A stretch of DNA of 18,003 bases from an uncultured Clostridia bacterium (GTDB taxonomy: Bacteria > Bacillota > Clostridia > Christensenellales > Borkfalkiaceae), in NCBI GenBank assembly GCA_947174955.1, contig CAMWKX010000007.1, forward strand, positions 1-18,003. Direction: 5' to 3'. Position 1 is the first letter of the stretch. Every line of letters begins with the position of its first letter. The notes under the pieces are model-generated. The model saw only the letters and a program-made list of their open reading frames with translations, did not search any database and was not told the origin of the DNA. Shown here one piece after another: positions 13,796 to 18,003 of this stretch. A program made the position numbers and the translations under genes.

Positions 13796-14029
13796 ATGAA
13801 ATTAACTGAAGCCACGTCGAAAAGAATAAAACAGCTACTTGATATGGGCGGTCTTATACCTAACTATCTGCATACGGTAGGAGGTTTGCCTAAATCGACC
13901 ATTTCGACTATAATGAATGAAAAGGTCAAAACAATTAAGCTGGATACTCTTTATCAGATATGTGCAACGCTCGGCGTCTCACTTAAAGAGTTTTTTGACG
14001 ACCCGATATTCGACGAAGTATCAGATTAA
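13796..14029 (+). CDS. Small XRE-family helix-turn-helix regulator
   Basis: A 77-aa single-domain DNA-binding protein of the phage Cro/CI (XRE) type. The five-helix HTH_3 fold covers nearly all of it: helix 1 SKRIKQLLDM, an unusual helix 2 (LIPNYLHTVGG), recognition helix LPKSTISTIM, then IKLDTLYQICATLGVSLKEFF. It has no effector domain. Helix 2 lacks the usual TQEELA pattern, and LPKSTIS is a variant used by many clostridial orphan regulators. AAGGG occurs 8-9 nt before the ATG. ComF begins 6 nt after its stop, so both are probably on one transcript. The repeats upstream suggest autoregulation. Its wider targets cannot be told from the window. Confidence 0.85.
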   Translation: MKLTEATSKRIKQLLDMGGLIPNYLHTVGGLPKSTISTIMNEKVKTIKLDTLYQICATLGVSLKEFFDDPIFDEVSD

Positions 14030-14035
14030 ACGCAA

Positions 14036-14752
14036 ATGAATATTTTTAAAGGAATTCTTGACGCGTTTTTCCCGCCCAACTTCACGTGCGATATCTGCGG
14101 TATAGAAATTTTCAACGGCGATAATCTGTGTGAAAAGTGCAGGGATACGGTTACCGTCAACAACGATATGACTTGTCTTGTGTGCGGAAGAAAAACTCCG
14201 TCGTCGCGGCTGTGTCTGGAATGTAAAGCTCAGCCGCCGCTGTATGACAGAGCCGTTTCGCCATACGTTTATAGCGGGGGTGTGCAAAAGCTCATTCTCA
14301 AATTCAAGGGCGGTCAGGGATATTTGAAAGACTATTTTGCGCGCGCAATGTACGCCAAATGCGGTCGCTTCAAGGACGCGGAAGCCGTTTGTTTCGTGCC
14401 GATGACAAGCGCCGCCGAGCACAACAGGGGCTTTAATCAGTCGGAATTGCTCGCCGCAGAGCTTGCAAAGATGCTTAAACTTCCGCTCCTGAAAGACGCG
14501 CTGACCAAAGTGAAAAACTCGTCGTCGCAGAAGAGCCTTACGAAAAAGGAGAGGGAGGAAAACCTTAAATCGTGCTTCAAAGCCGAAGGGGAGGCGGTGA
14601 ACGGCAAAACGCTCATACTCGTGGACGACGTTCTGACTACGGGCGCAACTGCGGACGCGGTGACAAGAGAGCTGAAAAAGCGGGGTGCGAAAAAGGTATA
14701 TCTGGTTACCGCCGCATCGGTCGAGTACGAAAAGGATATAAAATCAATGTAA
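14036..14752 (+). CDS. comF: ComF family phosphoribosyltransferase-like protein
   Basis: A 238-aa protein of the ComF family, which helps bring single-stranded DNA through the membrane during natural transformation in some bacteria; in others its use is unknown. The N-terminus has paired CxxC zinc motifs: CDICG and CEKC (about residues 18-37), then CLVCG and CLEC (about 47-65). A type I phosphoribosyltransferase fold follows, with LKFKGGQGYLKDYFARAM, VPMTSAAEHNRGFNQSELLA, SSSQKSLTKKEREENL and the PRPP loop LILVDDVLTTGATADAVTREL. Start chosen at 14036 gives MNIFKGILDAFFPPNF, a usual ComF N-terminus. No comFA helicase gene is next to it, and no other competence gene is seen, so activity in DNA uptake is not shown. 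Confidence 0.9.
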   Translation: MNIFKGILDAFFPPNFTCDICGIEIFNGDNLCEKCRDTVTVNNDMTCLVCGRKTPSSRLCLECKAQPPLYDRAVSPYVYSGGVQKLILKFKGGQGYLKDYFARAMYAKCGRFKDAEAVCFVPMTSAAEHNRGFNQSELLAAELAKMLKLPLLKDALTKVKNSSSQKSLTKKEREENLKSCFKAEGEAVNGKTLILVDDVLTTGATADAVTRELKKRGAKKVYLVTAASVEYEKDIKSM

Positions 14753-14759
14753 AACTCAC

Positions 14760-14788
14760 TTGCGTTTATTGTCGGAATATGATATAGT
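14760..14788 (+). promoter_or_regulatory. Promoter of the Cys-rich XRE gene (predicted leaderless start)
   Basis: TTGCGT (14760-14765), a 17-bp spacer and TATAGT (14783-14788). Seven bases past the -10 box is 14795, the A of the ATG. No ribosome binding site fits between. Confidence 0.6.
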
Positions 14789-14794
14789 TTTGAT

Positions 14795-15121
14795 ATGAAA
14801 GTTATACAGAGAAAATTTATCGACTGGAAAAAGACGGGCAGAAATTTGCAGCTTTTGCGTGAAGACAATATCGAGCTGAGGCGCCAGGTATGCGGCGCGC
14901 TCAAACACGACAAGGGCGATTGCAGCGGCGAGTGCGCCGAGTGCAGGTATGAAATGGACAATCATATCAGCCGCAAGGAGCTTGCCGACGTGTTCGGCGT
15001 TTCGGAGAGCGTAATTTTCAACTGGGAAAACGGAAGAACGGTAGTGGACTATGAAAATCTGCTGTTCTATTCGCAAATCACGAAAATTCCGCTGGACGGG
15101 ATAGTGGTATTTATAAAGTAG
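14795..15121 (+). CDS. XRE-type HTH protein with a four-cysteine insertion
   Basis: A 108-aa protein. It looks like an XRE domain whose first two helices are pulled apart. Helix 1 is TGRNLQLLREDNIELRR (14-30). Then comes an insert with C33, C43, C47 and C50 (C-x9-C-x3-C-x2-C, with a CSGECAEC core), then ISRKELADVFGVSESVIFNWENG (58-80, helix 2 and recognition helix), and YENLLFYSQITKIPLDGIVVF as the usual last helices. Four cysteines next to the DNA-binding helix suggest a Zn or Fe-S site that could make binding respond to metal or redox state; this is inference. No RBS is visible and the promoter predicts a leaderless mRNA. It stands alone before a terminator. I do not recognize a named family. 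Confidence 0.78.
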   Translation: MKVIQRKFIDWKKTGRNLQLLREDNIELRRQVCGALKHDKGDCSGECAECRYEMDNHISRKELADVFGVSESVIFNWENGRTVVDYENLLFYSQITKIPLDGIVVFIK

Positions 15122-15130
15122 TGCACAATT

Positions 15131-15160
15131 AAAAAGCAAGGCAAAACGCCTTGCTTTTTT
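15131..15160. terminator. Bidirectional terminator between the Cys-rich XRE gene and the 77-aa gene
   Basis: AAAAAGCAAGGC (15131-15142) pairs with GCCTTGCTTTTT (15148-15159) around AAAAC. There are A- and T-runs on both sides, so it can end transcription from both convergent genes. Confidence 0.88.
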
Positions 15161-15181
15161 TAGTTGAAAAGCAATAAGAAG

Positions 15182-15415
15182 TTAGCCGTCGTAGCGGTCG
15201 AGGTTGGCTCGGATTGCTTCGATAAGGCGTTTTTCCGACGCAACTTTGGCATCCCTTGCAACCTTGGTGCAAACTGACGTGCTGTACAGCTTTGAAAGGT
15301 CTTCCACGAGATTTTTAAGGTGGACGGTGTCGAGAATGTTAATCGAGCCGCAAAGCTCTTCTGCCGTAGAATTCGTCGTTACAGGCGCGTCGGTGATAGT
15401 GTAGTCTTGTTCCAT
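15182..15415 (-). CDS. Uncharacterized 77-aa acidic protein
   Basis: I do not recognize this protein. The start is the ATG at 15415, because GGAG (15423-15426) lies 7 nt upstream; a farther in-frame start at 15454 would add 13 residues upstream of that RBS. The product begins MEQDYTITDAPVTTNSTAEE, has a middle of alternating hydrophobic residues (INILDTVHLKNLVEDLSKLY) and ends in a basic/acidic helix (AKVASEKRLIEAIRANL). It has two cysteines, no signal peptide, no membrane segment and no HTH. The middle and end look helical, as in small adaptor or dimerization proteins. It is transcribed alone, divergent from the metallophosphoesterase, and ends at the shared terminator. Confidence 0.6.
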   Translation of the reverse strand: MEQDYTITDAPVTTNSTAEELCGSINILDTVHLKNLVEDLSKLYSTSVCTKVARDAKVASEKRLIEAIRANLDRYDG

Positions 15416-15544
15416 AGAAAAACTCCTATAATATATTATTTCGCCTCTTAACACGGTATGTATTTCGGGGCGTTTGGTACAAGGGCGTAATATATTATAT
15501 GTTTAACGCACCTTAAAATGCATATATCAATTTCAGTAATTTCA

Positions 15545-15573
15545 TTGCATTGCGCTCCCTATTAAGATATAAT
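15545..15573 (+). promoter_or_regulatory. Promoter of the metallophosphoesterase gene (predicted leaderless start)
   Basis: TTGCAT (15545-15550), 17 bp and TATAAT (15568-15573). The expected start, seven bases past the -10 box, is 15580, which is the A of the ATG. No Shine-Dalgarno sequence lies upstream of that ATG. Confidence 0.7.
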
Positions 15574-15579
15574 TATGAT

Positions 15580-16284
15580 ATGAAAATCGGAATAATTACC
15601 GACGTTCACAGTAACGTCGTAGCGCTGGACAAAATTGTTCGGAAGTTTAACGAAGAAAAGTGCGATAAGGTTATTTGTTGCGGGGATATTATAGGCATCG
15701 GACCTTATCCCGAACAAACGGTGCAATATATAATGTCGCTTGCCAATCTGATTTGCGTGCGCGGAAATCACGACCATTACCAGTTCAGAGGGTTACCCGA
15801 TAAAATAACTGAAAGCGAGAAATTGCATCACTTATGGACTAAGTCTTGTCTGTCCGCAGGCTCGATAGACTTTTTAAAAGGATTGCCTTTAAAGGCTGAT
15901 TTAACCGTTGACGGGCGCAAGATATCGGTTTTGCACTATGCCGTCGACAGCGAAAACAGATACGGATATATTAAAGATCCGACAAAAAATGATTTGGATA
16001 AATTGTTTTCGGAAGAGGAAGGGGAGATAGTCTGCTACGGGCACGACCATAAAAGACTGATTTGTAAGTCCGACAAAAGGTGGTACGTGAATGCCGGTTC
16101 TTGCGGTTGTCCCGAGGAAGAAAAGAACGTTGCAAGAGGCGCAATACTTAAAGTTGATGAGGAAAAAGTCAGTGTGGATTGCATTGACGAGCCGTATGAC
16201 GTAAACGCGATAATAACGGATATAAAGCGTTTAAACTATCCTGATGCAGAGTTAATCCTCAGATATTTTTACGGTGTAAATTAA
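15580..16284 (+). CDS. Calcineurin-like metallophosphoesterase
   Basis: A 234-aa cytosolic phosphoesterase with a two-metal site. Ligand blocks are complete: ITDVHSN (D8, H10), CCGDIIGIG (D36), RGNHDHY (N63, H64), VLHY (H119) and YGHDHKR (H145, H147). The pattern is of the YfcE/ApaH-like single-domain group; the substrate could be a cyclic nucleotide, dinucleotide or phosphodiester, not decided by sequence. The ATG at 15580 is chosen because MKIGIITDVHSN is the normal family start; an upstream TTG in frame (15550) would place the promoter inside the gene. Codons here are AT-richer than in the first 15 kb. The epimerase follows 35 nt downstream with its own RBS. Confidence 0.88.
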   Translation: MKIGIITDVHSNVVALDKIVRKFNEEKCDKVICCGDIIGIGPYPEQTVQYIMSLANLICVRGNHDHYQFRGLPDKITESEKLHHLWTKSCLSAGSIDFLKGLPLKADLTVDGRKISVLHYAVDSENRYGYIKDPTKNDLDKLFSEEEGEIVCYGHDHKRLICKSDKRWYVNAGSCGCPEEEKNVARGAILKVDEEKVSVDCIDEPYDVNAIITDIKRLNYPDAELILRYFYGVN

Positions 16285-16319
16285 AAAATAATTGCATTGG
16301 GTTTAATAAAGGAGCAACA

Positions 16320-17219
16320 ATGAAAATTTTAGTTACGGGCGGAACAGTTTTTGTCAGCAAATTCATAGCAGAATATTTTGCCGCACACGGAACCGACGAA
16401 GTCTACGTTCTCAACCGCAATACCAAGCCTCAATTACCTAATGTTCATCTCATACAATGTGACCGCAAAGAAATAAACGGAAGGCTTAAAGGCATCCATT
16501 TCGACACCGTTATCGACGTGACCGCTTATAACGCCGAAGATATAAATGTATTGCTCGACAACCTTGAAAGCTTTGATAATTATTTTATGATAAGTTCAAG
16601 CGCAGTCTATCCTGAAACGCTTAACTTACCGTTTAAAGAATCAGATATTCGCGGCAAAAACAAGTTCTGGGGCGATTATGGCACAAATAAAATAGCCGCC
16701 GAGAACGCTCTTTTAAATAGAGTTCCCGACGCCTACATTTTAAGACCTCCGTATTTATACGGCGAATATAACAATGTCTATCGCGAAGCGTTTGTTTTCG
16801 ACTGCGCCGAAAGAAATTTGCCGTTCTATTTGCCGAAAGACGGCTCTATGCCGTTGCAGTTTTTCCACGTTGAAGATTTATGCAGGTTTATAGAAACGCT
16901 ACTTGATTTTCAGCCGACCCGAAAAATTTTTAACGTCGGAAACGAAGCGATTACAGTCAAAGAGTGGGTGGAGCTTTGCTACAATGCAGTCGGCAAAACA
17001 CCGACTTTTATAAACGTATCGGGTGAGATTGAGCAACGCAATTACTTTCCGTTCTATGATTACGGATACGTGCTTGGCACAGCCGCACAAAATGAAATTG
17101 CGCCAGACTTAATACCGTTGTCTGTCGGATTAGAGCGCGCCTATGATTGGTATAAAGACAACAAAAGCGCAGTCAGGTCAAAAAATTATTTTGACTTTAT
17201 CGAAAGCAATTTAAAATAA
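16320..17219 (+). CDS. NAD-dependent epimerase/dehydratase (SDR, atypical)
   Basis: A 299-aa short-chain dehydrogenase of the extended type. The nucleotide loop is MKILVTGGTVFVSKFIAEYF: TGGT is kept but the later glycines of TGGTGFIG are replaced (VFVS), a feature of one Firmicutes/chloroplast-type subgroup. DVTAYNAEDI is the strand-4 region, SSSAVYP and the Y-x3-K pair in YGTNK (about residues 120-124) are catalytic, then ILRPPYLYGEYN and FFHVEDLCRFIE. The substrate is likely a nucleotide sugar or similar but is unknown. AAAGGAG lies 6 nt before the ATG. It converges with the minus-strand pair, with only 4 nt between stops and no terminator hairpin. Confidence 0.87.
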   Translation: MKILVTGGTVFVSKFIAEYFAAHGTDEVYVLNRNTKPQLPNVHLIQCDRKEINGRLKGIHFDTVIDVTAYNAEDINVLLDNLESFDNYFMISSSAVYPETLNLPFKESDIRGKNKFWGDYGTNKIAAENALLNRVPDAYILRPPYLYGEYNNVYREAFVFDCAERNLPFYLPKDGSMPLQFFHVEDLCRFIETLLDFQPTRKIFNVGNEAITVKEWVELCYNAVGKTPTFINVSGEIEQRNYFPFYDYGYVLGTAAQNEIAPDLIPLSVGLERAYDWYKDNKSAVRSKNYFDFIESNLK

Positions 17220-17223
17220 AAAA

Positions 17224-17520
17224 TTATTCCAGATATAAAAATTCTTTATTACGGCTTTTTGCATATTCGATTTCTTCCGCAACCGATTTACCGATATATC
17301 CGCCCACGTTAACAACGAATACGGCGTCGGATATATCGATTTTTTTATAATGCGCCCTTACGACGTTTTGCAGTTCGCTATCGCTTAGTATCTTCCCGTC
17401 GCAGTTATAAACGGGCTGAATAACGCAATAGCCTTTATCCGTTTCAAGCTCGGTTGCAATTCTCATAATCTCGGTTGAAAACCGCATACTTCCGCAAATC
17501 GTGATAACTTTTACACTCAT
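17224..17520 (-). CDS. Small nucleoside 2-deoxyribosyltransferase-like protein (DUF4406-like)
   Basis: A 98-aa compact Rossmann-like protein. ITICGSMRF (about residues 6-14) is the N-terminal loop found in the nucleoside 2-deoxyribosyltransferase / DUF4406 superfamily. HYKKIDISDAVFVVNVGGYIG and SVAEEIEYAKSRNKEFLYL match its second half, where the Glu in S-x3-E-x-E-Y-A sits where the catalytic Glu of that superfamily lies. Family enzymes cut or swap N-glycosidic bonds of nucleosides, but this short form has no demonstrated activity. Its start codon shares its A with the stop of the upstream M24 gene (TAATG), so the two are coupled. GGTGG precedes the start. Confidence 0.75.
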   Translation of the reverse strand: MSVKVITICGSMRFSTEIMRIATELETDKGYCVIQPVYNCDGKILSDSELQNVVRAHYKKIDISDAVFVVNVGGYIGKSVAEEIEYAKSRNKEFLYLE

Positions 17521-18003
17521 TATATTTCCACCAATCTGTTGCCTTTAAAGCAATAAATATTCTCTTTTTTGAAACCGTACTTCGACCCGCTAACAGCAAT
17601 ATGCGGTTCAAACGTAAAACAATTTACACTACCCAAAGGTGCGTCGTTGCCTTTCTCTATATAAATTCTGTCGTCTTTATTAGTTACAATCGAATGTCCC
17701 AAGTTACCTAAAAAATCTAAATTTATAAAGCCGTTATCCGTAATAAACCCGTTCATATGTAAATACAATTTCTCGAAAGTCGTTTCGGGAGTGGCAAACG
17801 CCAGCAACTCACTATGCAATTTATCTTCCATAAGCAAGCCGTTTTTCCAGTCTGGGTTGCTTATTTCATTTAAATCGTTTACGACGACGCCGTTTTCAAT
17901 AATAATCGTCCTTGCGTAGTCACCCCAAATATTACCGACCTGCGGGCTTAAATCGACGGTTATTATATCGTTTTCTTTGATTGTTTTGTTCGCGGTTTTA
18001 TAG
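17520..18003 (-). CDS. Peptidase M24 / Xaa-Pro aminopeptidase-like protein, C-terminal part (N-terminus outside the window)
   Basis: The minus-strand frame is open to the window edge (about 160 codons), so this is the 3' part of a longer gene; the methionine near 17830 is internal. Pita-bread metalloprotease features are visible: VDLSPQVGNIWGDYARTIII holds the two metal-ligand aspartates (DLSP and GDYART, corresponding to D-x-G and D-x-T-R-T); LGNLGHSIV carries the metal-binding His; CFTFEPHIAV matches the TIEPG Glu; and YGFKKENIY is the final Glu block. It ends soon after that, near the family's usual C-terminus. The stop overlaps the start of the small deoxyribosyltransferase-like gene (TAATG). 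Creatinase- or prolidase-like members are alternatives; without the N-terminus the substrate class cannot be told. Confidence 0.8.
   Translation of the reverse strand, partial: YKTANKTIKENDIITVDLSPQVGNIWGDYARTIIIENGVVVNDLNEISNPDWKNGLLMEDKLHSELLAFATPETTFEKLYLHMNGFITDNGFINLDFLGNLGHSIVTNKDDRIYIEKGNDAPLGSVNCFTFEPHIAVSGSKYGFKKENIYCFKGNRLVEI

Noticed and set aside
15550..15579. TTG at 15550 as the metallophosphoesterase start
   Set aside because: The promoter -10 box would be inside the coding region, and family homology begins at ATG 15580.
17219..17224. Terminator between the epimerase and the convergent minus-strand gene
   Set aside because: Only 4 nt separate the two stop codons, and no stem-loop with U-run is found around them.
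1..18003. CRISPR array, IS element, prophage or integron
   Set aside because: No regularly spaced repeats, transposase, integrase or terminal inverted repeats were seen.

Overview
The window reads as chromosomal DNA of an anaerobic Firmicute, most likely an uncultured gut-type Clostridia (Christensenellales/Borkfalkia-like is a guess, not a demonstration). The clues are: the order rpoD-trmK-nif3-zinc-ribbon protein; AGGAGG-type ribosome binding sites; an archaeal-type aspartyl-tRNA synthetase of the kind Clostridia use for tRNA(Asn); BadF-type activase genes; and a lipoprotein with BIG2 and InlB-type repeats. The code is standard. Composition is moderately GC-rich up to about 15.1 kb and visibly more AT-rich after that. 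No CRISPR array, insertion sequence, prophage or integrase was seen.

Region 1 (1-4242, + strand) is one tight gene string. It holds the 3' part of rpoD, tRNA m1A22 methyltransferase trmK, a Nif3/YqfO metal protein, a coiled-coil zinc-ribbon protein, an SGNH hydrolase and an iron-sulfur flavoprotein-like reductase. Genes overlap by 1-4 nt or lie a few nt apart. Region 2 (4243-5910) is a structured non-coding stretch that I read as a probable 6S RNA, then a palindrome, an archaeal-type AspRS and a strong terminator.

Region 3 (5911-10265) is a regulated operon: marR, degV, two DUF2229/activase-related genes and a BadF/HgdC-type Fe-S ATPase. It starts from a near-perfect sigma-A promoter bracketed by two copies of GTTGA-N4-TCAAC and ends at a long perfect hairpin. 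The last three proteins correspond to pieces of a single large fused protein in other Firmicutes. This is the most coherent system in the window: a probable ATP-driven low-potential electron donor, or a radical-dehydratase-like module, tied to an acyl-binding DegV protein and controlled by MarR.

Region 4 (10266-13545) pairs a surface lipoprotein with a 7TM / degenerate GGDEF / intact EAL c-di-GMP phosphodiesterase, under its own promoter and 4 nt apart. A bidirectional terminator separates it from a convergent tRNA-Glu(CUC) gene that has a clear promoter. Region 5 (13700-15160) has a small XRE regulator with repeated operator-like sites, comF, and a second XRE-type protein with a four-cysteine insertion inside its HTH.

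Region 6 (15180-18003) is AT-richer and accessory in character. It holds an orphan 77-aa protein (-), a metallophosphoesterase (+), an NAD-dependent epimerase (+), and a convergent minus-strand pair: an M24 peptidase cut by the window edge and a small 2-deoxyribosyltransferase-like protein. For two genes (14795 and 15580) the promoter -10 box ends exactly 6 bases before the ATG, which suggests leaderless mRNAs.
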